DNA of 43,082 nucleotides, from positions 1-43,082 of the forward strand of contig CAMLFP010000006.1 of the NCBI GenBank assembly GCA_946479335.1, written 5' to 3'. The translations under genes were made by a program, and so were the position numbers. The DNA is from an uncultured Archangium sp. (GTDB lineage Bacteria; Myxococcota; Myxococcia; Myxococcales; Myxococcaceae). The notes below the pieces were generated by a model. It saw nothing but the letters and a program-made list of their open reading frames with translations, was not told the DNA's origin and ran no database searches. This document shows, one piece after another, positions 1-9,495 of this stretch (positions are counted from its first letter, which is position 1; every line of letters begins with the position of its first letter).

Positions 1-1632
1 GAGTCTCCGCTCGGGCGCAGGTGCCGCGGGCGCCAGCGTCGAGGCGCGCTGCACGTACACGCGGAACGTGGTGCCGCAGACCAGTTCGGTCTCGAAGTCG
101 ATGCGCCCACCCATCGAGGCCACCAGCCCGTGGCAGATGGCCAGCCCCAGGCCCGTACCCTCGCCCTGCCGCCGCGTGGTGAAGAACGGGTCGAACATGC
201 GCCGCTGCACCTCGGGCGTGATGCCGGTGCCCGTGTCACGCACCTCCACCACGCCGTGGTCGCCCTCGGCCCGCACCTCGACGTGCACCTCGTTCTCCTC
301 CGGCGTGCCCGTGGCGATGGCCTGGGCCGCGTTGAGCACCAGGTTGAGCAGCACCTGATCGAGCCGCGCGGCGTCACCCAGCACCCAGACGTCGGGCTCG
401 AGGTGCGAGGTCAGCCGCGCCTTCGCGCGCACGTGCCCCGCGGCGATGCGCAGCGCCGCCTCGGCCACCGCCGACAGCGACACCGGCACCGGCGGGCCCT
501 CGGTGTGGCGGGTGACGGCCTTCAGATCGCGCACGATGCGCGCCACGCGCTCGGCGCCGTCGAGCGTCTCCTGCACCAGCGACTGCAGCTCGGGCTGCCC
601 GAAGACCGTCTCGCCGCGCGCGTGCTGCGCGATGAGCGAGAGGTTGAGCAGCACGTACGCGAGGGGGTTGTTGATTTCGTGGGCCACGCCCGCCGCGAGC
701 GTGCCCACCGCGCTCAGACGATCGGCGGTGACGAGGCGCGCCTGCAGCTGGTTGCGCTCGGTGACGTCGCGGACGATGCCCAGCACGTGCCCGTTCGGCA
801 GCCGCGAGGCCACGATCTCCACCTGCACCAACGAGCCGTCTTTGCGGCGGAGCACGCGATCGGCGTGGGCCCTCCGCGCGGGCTCGATGCGCTCCAGGTG
901 CAGCGGGGCCCTCGCCTGGTCTTCGGGCGTGATGAGATCGGTGAGCTTCAACCGGCACAGCTCCTCGCGCGAGTAGCCGAGCAGCTTCACGCCGGCGGCG
1001 TTGACGTCGAGGTACTGGCCGCGCTCATCGGCGATGAAGATGCCGTCGCCTGCCTGCTCGAAGAGCGACCGGTAGGCCTGCTCCGCGCGCGCGAGCCGCG
1101 CCTGCGCGTCGAGGCGCTCGAGGGTGAAGCAGATGTCCTCCGCGAGCTCCTCGAGCAGCCGCCGCTCACCGCCGCGAAAGAACGCCCGCTGCGGTGAGTA
1201 GATGTTCAAGACCGCGACCAGCCGGCCGCCGACGCGCAACGGGAGCGTCGCCGACGACGCGTAGCCCCGCGCCAGCGCGCGCTCCCGCCAGGGCGCCATG
1301 CGTTCATCGGTGGCGATGTCGTCGACGTACGAGGCCTCGCCCGAGACGAGCGCGCGCCCGGTGGGGCCCGCGGCGCGAGGGCCCTCGACGGTGGCGTTCA
1401 CCGCGTCGACGTAGCCCTCGTCGACGCCCGCGCGCGCGACCGGCGTCACGCGACCGCTCGCCTCGTCGAACGACCCCAACCACGCCAGCTTGAGCCCGCC
1501 GACCTCCACCGCGAGGCGGCACGCCATGTCGTAGAGCGCCTGGGCGTCGGGAGCGCGCAGCAGCTCCCGCACCGTGGCGCGCGTCGCGTCGATCAACCGC
1601 TGATCGGTTGGCTGCTTGTCGTCGTGGTCCAT
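1..1632 (-). CDS. GAF-PAS sensor histidine kinase (3' end cut by window edge)
   Basis: The frame is open from an ATG at 1632 to base 1 (544 codons with no stop), so the C-terminus lies outside the window. Domains in order are a GAF-like sensor (about residues 30-175), a PAS domain (about 185-295, containing GIFIADERGQYLDVN), a HisKA dimerisation domain with the H-box VAHEINNPL (phospho-acceptor about His318), and a HATPase_c domain with N-box LLNLVLNAAQA, G1 box DTGTGI and G2 box GEGTGLGLAI. There is no transmembrane segment or signal peptide, so it is a cytoplasmic kinase. By family knowledge it autophosphorylates on the H-box histidine and passes the phosphate to a receiver domain. No response regulator is visible nearby; a receiver could follow beyond base 1. 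A G-rich stretch precedes the ATG. The signal it senses cannot be read from the sequence. Confidence 0.93.
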   Translation of the reverse strand, partial: MDHDDKQPTDQRLIDATRATVRELLRAPDAQALYDMACRLAVEVGGLKLAWLGSFDEASGRVTPVARAGVDEGYVDAVNATVEGPRAAGPTGRALVSGEASYVDDIATDERMAPWRERALARGYASSATLPLRVGGRLVAVLNIYSPQRAFFRGGERRLLEELAEDICFTLERLDAQARLARAEQAYRSLFEQAGDGIFIADERGQYLDVNAAGVKLLGYSREELCRLKLTDLITPEDQARAPLHLERIEPARRAHADRVLRRKDGSLVQVEIVASRLPNGHVLGIVRDVTERNQLQARLVTADRLSAVGTLAAGVAHEINNPLAYVLLNLSLIAQHARGETVFGQPELQSLVQETLDGAERVARIVRDLKAVTRHTEGPPVPVSLSAVAEAALRIAAGHVRAKARLTSHLEPDVWVLGDAARLDQVLLNLVLNAAQAIATGTPEENEVHVEVRAEGDHGVVEVRDTGTGITPEVQRRMFDPFFTTRRQGEGTGLGLAICHGLVASMGGRIDFETELVCGTTFRVYVQRASTLAPAAPAPERRL

Positions 1633-1796
1633 CGGTCCCCCCGGGGCGCTGCGTAGGAGGCAATCTACCCGATCACCCGCCGTGCGGAGCCCCCGGCGCA
1701 CCTGCTGCGTCACCGCTGTTCATTTTCACCCCTCGTGGCGTCATGACACGGCTGAATTGGGAGAGAGAGCGCGCGCGGGTGGCTAGGAGCTTCGCC

Positions 1797-2696
1797 ATGA
1801 GAAATGCCGCGCTGCTCGCCGCCGTGTCTTTCGTCTTCGTCGGCTGCGCCACGATGGACGTGCCGCAGGCGTACCGCGGCCGCATGTTCGATCGCTCCGG
1901 GCCGCTCACCATCGCCAAGACCGGCCAGGGCTTCATCGGCCCGGTGCTGAACCCCGGCACGTACTCCGTCGGGTACTACAACGAGGTGATGACCGTCGAT
2001 TGCTCGACCGTCACGCAGCACGACCCGCTCACCGTGCTCACCAAGGACGGCGTGCAGTTCGGCCTCGACATGTACGTGCGCTTCTCCGCGAACTGCAGCG
2101 ACGACTCGGTGCGCGAGATGCTCGCCTCACTCACGCCCGACAAGGACACCAGCATCACCACCCGCAAGCTGTTCGAGACGTACGTGCGGCCGACGATCCA
2201 GGCGGTGGTGCGCGAGGCCATCTCGCCGTACCGCGCGAACGAGGTGAACGACCAGCATCAGGAGATCCTCAAGGACATCCGCAAGCGCTTCCTCGAGGCG
2301 ATCGCCGCACACGAAGGTGATCTGCTGAAGATCTACGAGGTGACGCTCTCGAACCTCGACTTCCCCGACGCGATGGATGCGGCGAACGTCGACCGCGCGG
2401 TGCAATCGATCCTCCGCGACAAGGCCATCGCCGAGCGCGAACGCGTGCGCGCGGAGATCGAGACCGCCACGCTGCGCAAGGAGCTCGCCCAGAAAGAAGG
2501 CGAGACCGCCGCCGCGCGCATCGACGCCATCGGCGCGGCGCTCAAGCGCAACCCCGACTACCTCCAGTACGACCTGCAGTCGAAGATGCCGGAGATCTAC
2601 GCGACCGCCGGCGCGCGCGGGAACATGGTCATCGCCGCGCCGAGCCCGACGATTCAGGTGAACCCCAAAGCCCCGCCCGCGCCCGCGGCGAAGTGA
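1797..2696 (+). CDS. SPFH/band-7 (prohibitin-like) domain lipoprotein
   Basis: This is a 299-residue protein. The ATG at 1797 is chosen because TAGGAG lies 7 nt upstream and because it gives a lipoprotein signal peptide, MRNAALLAAVSFVFVGC, with the lipidated Cys at 17. The open frame extends upstream to an in-frame ATG at 1743, but that start would bury the signal. The mature part carries an SPFH/band-7 core (about residues 30-215: GFIGPVLNPGTYSVG, then the VQFGLDMYVRFSANC strand region). An alanine/glutamate/arginine-rich helix follows (about 215-265, IAERERVRAEIETATLRKE), as in prohibitins and stomatins, then a proline-rich tail. SPFH proteins form membrane-associated oligomeric scaffolds. 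Anchoring by lipidation outside the cytoplasmic membrane is unusual, because most members use an N-terminal transmembrane or hairpin segment. It is divergent from the kinase and convergent with rodA, with a 3 bp gap and no visible terminator. Confidence 0.88.
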   Translation: MRNAALLAAVSFVFVGCATMDVPQAYRGRMFDRSGPLTIAKTGQGFIGPVLNPGTYSVGYYNEVMTVDCSTVTQHDPLTVLTKDGVQFGLDMYVRFSANCSDDSVREMLASLTPDKDTSITTRKLFETYVRPTIQAVVREAISPYRANEVNDQHQEILKDIRKRFLEAIAAHEGDLLKIYEVTLSNLDFPDAMDAANVDRAVQSILRDKAIAERERVRAEIETATLRKELAQKEGETAAARIDAIGAALKRNPDYLQYDLQSKMPEIYATAGARGNMVIAAPSPTIQVNPKAPPAPAAK

Positions 2697-2699
2697 CGG

Positions 2700-3860
2700 C
2701 TACGAGCGGAACATCTGCTTGTGCATGGCGATGTTCACCAGCAGCCCGATGCCGATCATCACCGACACCATCGAGCTGCCGCCGTAGCTCATCAACGGCA
2801 GCGTGATGCCGGTGATGGGGAGCAGGCCGGTCACCATCCCGATGTTCTCGAAGACCTGCCAGAAGATCATCGCGCAGATGCCGACCGCGACGAACGCGCC
2901 GAACTTCTCCTTCGCGCTCAGCGCCACCGCCAACCCGCTCAGCAGCACGCCGCCGTAGAGCAGCAGCAACAGCAGCGCGCGGCCGAAGCCCTGCTCCTCC
3001 GCGAAGACGCTGAAGATGAAGTCGGTGTGTTGCTCGGGGAGGTAGCGCAGGCCGGTCTGGGTGCCCTCCATCCACCCCTTGCCTGACCAGCCGCCCGAGC
3101 CCACGGCGATCTTCGACTGCATCGCGTGGTAGTTCGTGCCGCGCAGGTCGGAGGTCGGGTCGAGCCACCCGGAGATGCGCCCGTCCTGATGCTTCTTGAG
3201 CTTGTGGCGGATGATGGTGAAGCGATCGCCCTCGGGCTGCTCGCGCACGTAGTCGTTCCACAGCACGCCGAACGAGAGCGCGCCCGCCAACACCAGCCCC
3301 GCCCACACCGGCACCGTCGGCTTGCTGAAGAGGATGATGGTCAGCGCGGTGAAGACCATCATCAACGCAGTGCCGAGGTCGGGCTGCACCAGCACGATGG
3401 CCGTCGGGAAGAGCGCGATGAACGCCGCGGGCAACAACCGCAAGAAGCCCTGCGCCGGCTGGCCGGGCCGCTCGTCGTCGTGGAAGTACTTGGCCAGCAT
3501 CAGCACCATGCCGATCTTCATGAACTCGGCGGGCTGGATGCGGAACGGCCCGAGCACGAACCAGCTCTCCGCGCCCTTCGCCTTGTGGCCGAAGAACTTG
3601 AGCGCCAGCAGCGCCACGATGTTCAACACGTAGAGCGGCACCGTCGCCCGCTGGATGAGCCGGTAGTCGATGAACGAGATGCCCACCACCAGCCCGAGGC
3701 CCACGAAGAGGTAGAGGATCTGGCTCTGCCACATCGGCGCGCTCGGCGGTCGCGAGGCCGACGCGAGGTTGTAGATGCCCACCGCCGCGGTCAGCAGCAC
3801 CACGCCGATCAACACCCACGGCACGTTCGCGGCGCGGCTGCGTTGAACACTCAGCTCCAT
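2700..3860 (-). CDS. rodA: Peptidoglycan glycosyltransferase RodA (SEDS family)
   Basis: This 386-residue polytopic membrane protein is last in the mreC-mreD-mrdA-rodA operon. RodA polymerises lipid II into glycan strands during cell elongation, in complex with the transpeptidase PBP2. SEDS hallmarks are QPDLGTALM (about residues 159-167) and YLPEQHTDFIFS with the catalytic-type Asp at about 280. ITLPLMSYGGSS near the C-terminus is the conserved last loop. About ten hydrophobic segments are seen, as expected for the family. A long hydrophilic loop (about 203-245) precedes the motif NYHAMQSKIAVGSGG, which is normal for RodA. The start lies one base after the mrdA stop, so the two are translated together. 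Confidence 0.97.
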   Translation of the reverse strand: MELSVQRSRAANVPWVLIGVVLLTAAVGIYNLASASRPPSAPMWQSQILYLFVGLGLVVGISFIDYRLIQRATVPLYVLNIVALLALKFFGHKAKGAESWFVLGPFRIQPAEFMKIGMVLMLAKYFHDDERPGQPAQGFLRLLPAAFIALFPTAIVLVQPDLGTALMMVFTALTIILFSKPTVPVWAGLVLAGALSFGVLWNDYVREQPEGDRFTIIRHKLKKHQDGRISGWLDPTSDLRGTNYHAMQSKIAVGSGGWSGKGWMEGTQTGLRYLPEQHTDFIFSVFAEEQGFGRALLLLLLYGGVLLSGLAVALSAKEKFGAFVAVGICAMIFWQVFENIGMVTGLLPITGITLPLMSYGGSSMVSVMIGIGLLVNIAMHKQMFRS

Positions 3861-3861
3861 C

Positions 3862-5916
3862 TCACTCGCCCTCCTTCACGGGCGCGACGTCGGGCGTGGC
3901 CGCCAACGCGGGCTTCACCGGCGGCGGGTCTTGCGCGAGGCCATCGACCGGCGCGTCGGCCGGCGGGGTCGCGGGCGTCAGCACCGGCGCCCTCACCGCA
4001 GGCGGCGGCGCGGGCGGCACGTACTCGAGGCCGAACGCTTCGGCGTCGAGCTTCTTGAGCTCGAAGTACTTCGCGAAGATGGCCCCGGCGGTCGGCGCAG
4101 CCTCGGCGCCACCGAAGCCGGAATGTTCATTGAGCACCACCACCACCAGCTCCGGCGCCTCCGCCGGCGCGAAGGCCGCGAACCACGCGTTGTCGCGGTG
4201 CCAGTAGTCGAGCTGGTGGGTCTTCAGGCGGATGGCGCCGATGCGCGTCACCTGTGCGGTGCCGGTCTTGCCCGCCACGGTGACATCGGGGAGCCGCGCG
4301 CGGAAGCCGGTGCCGCCGGGCTCGTTCACCACGCCGATCAGCCCGCCGACGAGAGTGGCGCGCTCCTCGGGCGTCAACGCGATGTCGCGCACCAGCTTCG
4401 GCTCGAACTGCTCCACCGGCCGGCCGTCGCTGGTCTCGATGCGCTCGACGATCTGCGGCTGGTACAGCTTCCCGCCGTTGGCGATGGCCGCGTACAGCAT
4501 CGCCAACTGGAGCGGCGTCACGTTGACGTCGCCCTGACCGATGCTGGTGTTGAGCGCCATGCCCTTCTGGTACCCGCCGGGGGTCACCCGGTTGTGGTAC
4601 TCGCTCGACGGCAGCACGCCCGGCACCTCGCCGACGACGCTCAAGTTGGTGGGCTGCCCGAGGCCGAGCTCGCGGCCGATCTCCGCGATGGGGTCGATGC
4701 CCATCAGGTCTGCCAGCCGGTAGAAATAGACGTCGCAGCTGGCCTTGATGGCGTCGTGCGCGTGCACGATGCCGTGGCCGCGCTCGAGATCGCAGCGCCA
4801 GCGCCGCGAGCCGAGCTGGTACCCGCCGGGGCAGTTGATGCCGGTGCTCGGGGTGACGACCCCACCGCGCAGCGCCGCGAGCAACGTCACCACCTTGAAG
4901 GTCGAGCCCGGCGAGTAGTGCTGCTGCGACGCGCGAAAGAGCATCGGCTGCAGCGGGTCGCGGCTGAGCTGCGCCAGGCGCGTGGGAGACACGCGGCCGG
5001 TCATCTCGTTGGGGTCGAACGCGGGCTTGCTGACGATCGCGCGGATGAAGCCGGTCCTCGGGTCGATGACCACCACCGAGCCCGCCGTGCCGGGGAAGAC
5101 GCGCTCCGCCTCGGCCTGCAGCCGCGCGTCGATGGAGAGCACCAGGTTGCGGCCCGGCACCGGCGGCTGCTCGTCGCGCTTCAAGATCTTGCCCGCGCCG
5201 TCGCGCATCACCTCGCCGCGCGCGTTGACGACCTCCTTCACCCAGCCGTCCTGCCCGCGGAGGTACGGCTCGAACGAGCGCTCCACGCCGCGGCGGCCGG
5301 TGTAGTCGCCCATCGCGTACGGCGGGCGCTCCTCGCTGCCGGCGTTCAACTTCGCGAGCTCGTCGCTGGTGACCTCGTTCATGTACCCCAGCACGTGGGC
5401 CAGCGCGTCGCCGCTGCGGTAGTGCCGGTGCGGCACCGCCTCGAGGTCGACCCCCGGCAACAGGTACTGGTGCGCGTTGAGGAGATCGAACTCGTCGCGC
5501 GTCAGATCGACCTGCACCAGCATCTGCTGGTAGCGCTGCGGGCCGCGCGCGGCCTTCACCTGATCGATGACGCGCGCGGTGACGTCGGGCGTCCACCCCA
5601 GCAGCGATTCGAGCCGGGGGATCACCTCGGCCACACACTTCTGACAGAAGGCCGGCGTGATGAAGACGTCGAGCGACGGGCGCGCGTCGACCAGCACCTC
5701 GCCGCGGCGATCTCGAATCAGGCCGCGCGGCGCGCGGACCCGCACGTCCTTGAACTGGTTGTCGACGGAGAGCGCGAGGAACTCCTCGTAGCGCACCACC
5801 ATCAACCGGTAGAGGTTGATGGCCAGCACCAGCAGCCCGAGCAGGAAGAAGCCGCCGACGATGAAGATGCGGGGCCGCAGCTCCTTCGGCTCGCGCTGCG
5901 CGCCCAGCAGGTTCAT
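3862..5916 (-). CDS. mrdA: Penicillin-binding protein 2 (elongation transpeptidase)
   Basis: This is a 684-residue class B PBP that crosslinks peptidoglycan along the side wall with RodA and MreCD. It has a short cytoplasmic N-terminus, one membrane anchor (about residues 17-38), a PBP dimerisation/pedestal region (about 60-230) and a transpeptidase domain (about 275-600). Active-site motifs are visible: SxxK as S338-T-F-K341, S393-C-D395 in the SxN position (SxD is usual for PBP2), and K550-T-G-T. After the catalytic domain comes an unusual proline/alanine-rich tail of about 55 residues (repeated PPAP, TPATPP) ending in KEGE, which makes it somewhat longer than typical PBP2. The ATG overlaps the mreD stop (ATGA). 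Confidence 0.97.
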   Translation of the reverse strand: MNLLGAQREPKELRPRIFIVGGFFLLGLLVLAINLYRLMVVRYEEFLALSVDNQFKDVRVRAPRGLIRDRRGEVLVDARPSLDVFITPAFCQKCVAEVIPRLESLLGWTPDVTARVIDQVKAARGPQRYQQMLVQVDLTRDEFDLLNAHQYLLPGVDLEAVPHRHYRSGDALAHVLGYMNEVTSDELAKLNAGSEERPPYAMGDYTGRRGVERSFEPYLRGQDGWVKEVVNARGEVMRDGAGKILKRDEQPPVPGRNLVLSIDARLQAEAERVFPGTAGSVVVIDPRTGFIRAIVSKPAFDPNEMTGRVSPTRLAQLSRDPLQPMLFRASQQHYSPGSTFKVVTLLAALRGGVVTPSTGINCPGGYQLGSRRWRCDLERGHGIVHAHDAIKASCDVYFYRLADLMGIDPIAEIGRELGLGQPTNLSVVGEVPGVLPSSEYHNRVTPGGYQKGMALNTSIGQGDVNVTPLQLAMLYAAIANGGKLYQPQIVERIETSDGRPVEQFEPKLVRDIALTPEERATLVGGLIGVVNEPGGTGFRARLPDVTVAGKTGTAQVTRIGAIRLKTHQLDYWHRDNAWFAAFAPAEAPELVVVVLNEHSGFGGAEAAPTAGAIFAKYFELKKLDAEAFGLEYVPPAPPPAVRAPVLTPATPPADAPVDGLAQDPPPVKPALAATPDVAPVKEGE

Positions 5917-6416
5917 CGCAGCGCTCCGGGCGTCGGGCGCTCACCGGAGTCGAGCTTCTGCAACAACGGCCACATCGCGAGCCCCGCCAGCATGGTCAAC
6001 ACGACCTGCAGGGGAACGCCCGAGAGCGACACCACATTTCCGATGCCGTCGCGCGAGGTGAGCCACGTCAACAACAGCGCGAGCAGCGAGTGCACCACCG
6101 TCGCCGCGCCGATGAAGGTCACGTACGACACGCGGCTGCGCCCATCGACCACCACCGACGCCGCGCGCGTCAGCAGGAAGACCAGCACCGCCAGCGCCGG
6201 GTACAGGCCGGTGGGCCGCCCGGTGAAGACGTCCAGCACGTAGCCGACCGCGAAGGCCGAGAAGGCGCCCTCCATCAGCGTCAGCCGCAGCGCCGCGAAC
6301 ACCACCAGCGCGAGCCCCACGTCGACGCGCGTGACCTCGAAGCCGAACTGCTGCACCAGCACCGACTCCAGCGAGAGCAACAGCAGCGCGAGGCCCGAGA
6401 GCGCGAGGAACCTCAC
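5913..6416 (-). CDS. mreD: Rod shape-determining protein MreD
   Basis: This is a 167-residue, very hydrophobic protein with about five membrane segments, the usual size for MreD. MreD sits in the inner membrane with MreC and helps couple the cytoskeleton to the elongation synthases RodA-PBP2. The motif FTGRPTGLYPALAVLVF in the middle resembles the conserved MreD loop. Translation starts with GTG (GTG AGG TTC) inside a GTGA overlap with the mreC stop, and its own stop overlaps the mrdA start. These overlaps indicate tight translational coupling through the operon. Confidence 0.93.
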   Translation of the reverse strand: MRFLALSGLALLLLSLESVLVQQFGFEVTRVDVGLALVVFAALRLTLMEGAFSAFAVGYVLDVFTGRPTGLYPALAVLVFLLTRAASVVVDGRSRVSYVTFIGAATVVHSLLALLLTWLTSRDGIGNVVSLSGVPLQVVLTMLAGLAMWPLLQKLDSGERPTPGALR

Positions 6417-7276
6417 GGTGTGCTCCCGGAGATCGACGCCGACGAGATGCCCATGGTGACGGGAATCACCAGCACCTCTTCGACGCGCGAGAAGTCCACC
6501 GCGGGCTCGAGCGACGCCTTCAAGAACATGCCCACCAGCGGGCGCTCCGGCGCGCGGAGCGTGCCCAGCTTCACCCCGCGCGGGAAGATGCCGTCGCTGC
6601 CGGCGCTGACCACCACGTCGCCGTCCTTCGCGTCGTCTTCGCGGCGCACCAGCTCCAGCGCGAGCTCGCGCATGTCGCCCGTGCCCACCGCCGTCGCGCG
6701 CACGCGCGAGCGCTGCAGCACGCCGCCGATGCGCGATGACGGGTCAGACAGCAGCATCACGTCAGCCGAGTTGCTCACCGCGCGCACGATCTGCCCCACC
6801 GCGCCGTCGGGCGTCACCACCGGCATGCCCACGCGCACGCCGTCGTCTTCGCCGCGGTTGATGCGGATGGAGAGGAACTGCGCCGAGGGGTTCAGCCCGA
6901 TGACGCGCGCGACGATCTCCTGGTCGACCGTCTCCTCCGAGTAGTGGAGCATCGCCTTGAGGCGCACGTTCTCGGCCTGCATCTCGCGCAGCGAGTTCGC
7001 CTCGGCCTGCGACTGCGAGAGCGACACCCGGCACTCGTTGGCTTCTTCGTGCGCGCCGCGCAGCGCGACATAGCCGTCGACGCCGCCCACCACGCCGCTC
7101 ACCGCCCACGTCATCGCCGACTGCGCGGGCGTCGTCAGCCACAGCACGGTGCGATCGATGAAGTTCGGCTCACGGCCGCGGTGCCCCTTGGTGAGGTAGC
7201 CGACCAGCGGCCACAACAGGAGCACGCTGACAGTCAGCAACTCCCGGTAGCGCTGGAGCAACTTCAAGGGGTTCAT
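6413..7276 (-). CDS. mreC: Rod shape-determining protein MreC
   Basis: This is a 287-residue bitopic protein. It has one N-terminal membrane helix (about residues 12-28), a coiled coil (about 80-112, with Leu/Ala spacing in LREMQAENVRLKAML) and a periplasmic double beta-barrel domain (about 120-275, including GVRVGMPVVTPDGAVGQI and LLSDPSSRIGGVLQRSR). MreC binds and activates PBP2-RodA in the periplasm. It is first in a four-gene operon. Most bacteria place mreB directly upstream, but here the upstream gene is a divergent foldase and no mreB is in the window. AAGGA directly abuts the ATG, so the ribosome binding site spacing is poor. Confidence 0.96.
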   Translation of the reverse strand: MNPLKLLQRYRELLTVSVLLLWPLVGYLTKGHRGREPNFIDRTVLWLTTPAQSAMTWAVSGVVGGVDGYVALRGAHEEANECRVSLSQSQAEANSLREMQAENVRLKAMLHYSEETVDQEIVARVIGLNPSAQFLSIRINRGEDDGVRVGMPVVTPDGAVGQIVRAVSNSADVMLLSDPSSRIGGVLQRSRVRATAVGTGDMRELALELVRREDDAKDGDVVVSAGSDGIFPRGVKLGTLRAPERPLVGMFLKASLEPAVDFSRVEEVLVIPVTMGISSASISGSTP

Positions 7277-7293
7277 TCCTTCAATCCACTTGC

Positions 7294-7322
7294 ATGTTCG
7301 ATGCGCGGATCCTAGGGGTCAA
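7294..7322 (-). promoter_or_regulatory. Candidate promoter for the mreC-mreD-mrdA-rodA operon
   Basis: In the 81 bp divergent gap between mreC and the foldase gene, the minus strand reads TTGACC (7322-7317), a good -35 match. Seventeen bases later is GAACAT (7299-7294), a poor -10 match (3 of 6). A transcript from it would have a leader of only about 10 nt before the mreC ATG. This is inferred from sequence alone. Confidence 0.3.
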
Positions 7323-7357
7323 GACTTCGTTCCCCTCGAATTTCACAGCAAAAACTC

Positions 7358-8920
7358 ATGAGCACCTCCTCAGACACCACCCGGAAGTACGGCTCACTCT
7401 TCTTCATCGCGGCGCTCGCGGTGCTCTTCGCGCTCCAGTGGGGCCCCGGCTCCCAGGGCTGTGACCGCCGGGTCGACACCACCGAGAACGCGGCCACCGT
7501 CAACGGCAAGCCCATCGCCCTGAAGGACTTTGCCCGCGCCTACAGCCAGCAGGCCGACAACTTCCGCCGGCAGGGCCTCCCGAACGATCTCATCAAGCAG
7601 TTCGGCGTGCAGAAGCAGGTGATGGAGCAGCTGGTGAACGGCGAGCTCCTCGCCCAGGCCGCCGAGGCGCGCGGGCTGCACACCAGCGACGAAGACCTCA
7701 AGAAGACCCTGCGCGACGTGGAGTTCTTCAAGAAGGACGGCAAGTGGAGCGCCGAGGCGTACCAGAACTACGTGCGCAACTACGAGGGCACCACCGAGGT
7801 GCTCTTCGAAGACAAGCTGCGCCGCCAGCTCGCCGCGCAGAAGCTGCTGCAGCTGGTCGAGAACTCCGTCGCCGTCAGCGATGAAGAGGTGAAGGCGAAG
7901 TACGAGAAGGAAGGCGACACCGCCAACGCCACCTTCGTGCGCTTCACCGCCGCGCAGTTCGCCGACAAGGTGGGCGTGCCGAAGCCCGCCGAGGTCGCCG
8001 CGTGGGCCGCCAACAACACCGGCGCCATCGCCGCCTTCTACGAGCAGAACAAGTTCAGCTACTTCGTGCCCGAGAAGGTGAAGCTGCGCCAGATCGTGCT
8101 GCGCGTGCCGGCCGACGCCGACGCCGCGAAGAAGGAAGAGGTCCGTGCCCGCGCCGAAGGTGTGCGCAAGGCGCTGGTCGACGAGAAGAAGGACTTCGCG
8201 GAGATCGCCAAGGCCGTCTCTGAAGACCTCGAGACCCGCGAGAAGGGCGGCGACCTCGGCTACGTCGAGCGCCTCGCCCTCCCTGGCGCCTTCGCCGACC
8301 TCGCGTTCTCCGCCAACCCCGGCGACATCACCGCGCTGGTCGAGACCCAGGCCGGCTGGTTCATCGGCAACGTCGAAGACAAGAAGGCCCCGGAGCAGAA
8401 GCCTCTCGACGCCGTGAAGGACGAGATCGCCCAGCAGCTCTACGTGAAGGAGAAGGCCAAGGCGCTCGCGCAGGCCGAGGCCCAGAAGGCGCTCGCCGAG
8501 GTGCAGAAGGGCAAGACGCTGCAGGAGCTCTTCCCCGCCGCGCCGTCCGACGGCTCCAACCCGTTCCAGCTCGGCGTGGCGCTCAAGCCCGAGGCGAAGA
8601 CCACCGGCGAGTTCAACTCCACGATGGACACGGTGCCCTCGCTGGGCGCCGAGCCGAGCGTGAAGGCCGCCATCTTCGCGCGCAAGGCGCCGGGCCTCAT
8701 CGAAGAGCCCCTGGCGATCGCCGACGGCTTCGTGCTCGTCAACATCGACGCGCGCGCCGAGCCCAACGACGCCGACTTCGAGAAGAAGAAGGCCGAGCTC
8801 AAGCTGGAGGCCATCAAGGGCAAGCAGTTCGAGACCCGCGAGTCGTTCGTGAAGGCGCTCAAGCAGGGCGGCACCGTCGTCACCAACGACGCGGCCATCG
8901 AGAAGATCATCGACGCCTGA
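7358..8920 (+). CDS. Membrane-anchored peptidyl-prolyl isomerase (PpiD/SurA-like foldase)
   Basis: This 520-residue protein has a short cytoplasmic N-terminus and one membrane segment (about 11-28). A SurA_N-type chaperone region follows (about 44-185, [18 protein letters not shown]), then a parvulin rotamase domain (about 240-345, [11 protein letters not shown] ... [16 protein letters not shown]). The C-terminal part (about 360-520) is rich in Lys, Glu and Ala. PpiD-type proteins assist folding of secreted proteins at the inner membrane. The architecture is PpiD-like, but I give no symbol because SurA and PrsA relatives share these domains. No clear ribosome binding site precedes the ATG. 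The stop TGA overlaps the maf start (TGATG), so the two are probably co-transcribed. Confidence 0.9.
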   Translation: MSTSSDTTRKYGSLFFIAALAVLFALQWGPGSQGCDRRVDTTENAATVNGKPIALKDFARAYSQQADNFRRQGLPNDLIKQFGVQKQVMEQLVNGELLAQAAEARGLHTSDEDLKKTLRDVEFFKKDGKWSAEAYQNYVRNYEGTTEVLFEDKLRRQLAAQKLLQLVENSVAVSDEEVKAKYEKEGDTANATFVRFTAAQFADKVGVPKPAEVAAWAANNTGAIAAFYEQNKFSYFVPEKVKLRQIVLRVPADADAAKKEEVRARAEGVRKALVDEKKDFAEIAKAVSEDLETREKGGDLGYVERLALPGAFADLAFSANPGDITALVETQAGWFIGNVEDKKAPEQKPLDAVKDEIAQQLYVKEKAKALAQAEAQKALAEVQKGKTLQELFPAAPSDGSNPFQLGVALKPEAKTTGEFNSTMDTVPSLGAEPSVKAAIFARKAPGLIEEPLAIADGFVLVNIDARAEPNDADFEKKKAELKLEAIKGKQFETRESFVKALKQGGTVVTNDAAIEKIIDA

Positions 8921-9495
8921 TGACGCTGATCCTCGCGTCGGCGTCTCCGCGACGCCGGGAGCTGCTCTCGCACCTCGGGGTCGCCTTCGAGGTGCGCGCG
9001 GCTGACCTCGATGAATCGGTGAAGCCCGGCGAACACGCCGCGGCCTACGTCGAGCGGCTGGCGCGTGAGAAGTCGCAGCTCCCGGGGCACGGGAGTGACG
9101 GGCACGTCGTCATCGCCGCCGACACCTCGGTGGTTTTGGACGATCACATCCTCGGGAAGCCCGGCGCCGACGCCGCGCTGAGCGCGCAGATGCTGCGAAG
9201 CCTCTCGGGCCGCGCGCACCAGGTGATGACCGGCCTCGCGGTGCGCACCGCCGGCGGCGTCGAGTCACGCGTCGTCATCTCCACCGTGCACTTCCGCCCG
9301 CTGAGCGACGCGGAGATTGCCTGGTACGTCGGCACCGGCGAAGGGCACGACAAGGCCGGCGGCTACGCGCTGCAGGGCCGCGCCGGCGCGTTCATCACCA
9401 GCGTCGAGGGGAGCCCGTCGAACGTCATCGGCCTCCCGCTGGCCGACACCGTGGAGCTGCTGCGTCGCGCGGGCGTGGAGGTGTGCGGTGTTTGA
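8920..9495 (+). CDS. maf: Maf-type nucleoside triphosphate pyrophosphatase
   Basis: This 191-residue Maf/HAM1-fold enzyme hydrolyses non-canonical or excess nucleoside triphosphates such as dTTP and UTP to the monophosphate plus pyrophosphate. The signature [14 protein letters not shown] is at the N-terminus. AADTSVV (catalytic Asp) and [14 protein letters not shown] follow in family order, and [11 protein letters not shown] with [12 protein letters not shown] close the conserved core. The length is normal. The ATG overlaps the stop of the upstream foldase gene by one base, and the stop overlaps the start of the next gene. Which nucleotide it prefers (YhdE-type or YceF-type) cannot be read with confidence. 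Confidence 0.95.
   Translation: MTLILASASPRRRELLSHLGVAFEVRAADLDESVKPGEHAAAYVERLAREKSQLPGHGSDGHVVIAADTSVVLDDHILGKPGADAALSAQMLRSLSGRAHQVMTGLAVRTAGGVESRVVISTVHFRPLSDAEIAWYVGTGEGHDKAGGYALQGRAGAFITSVEGSPSNVIGLPLADTVELLRRAGVEVCGV

Noticed and set aside
3931..6243. Plus-strand open frame of 770 codons opposite mrdA and mreD
   Set aside because: The minus strand encodes PBP2 with all active-site motifs; the plus frame is a composition artefact.
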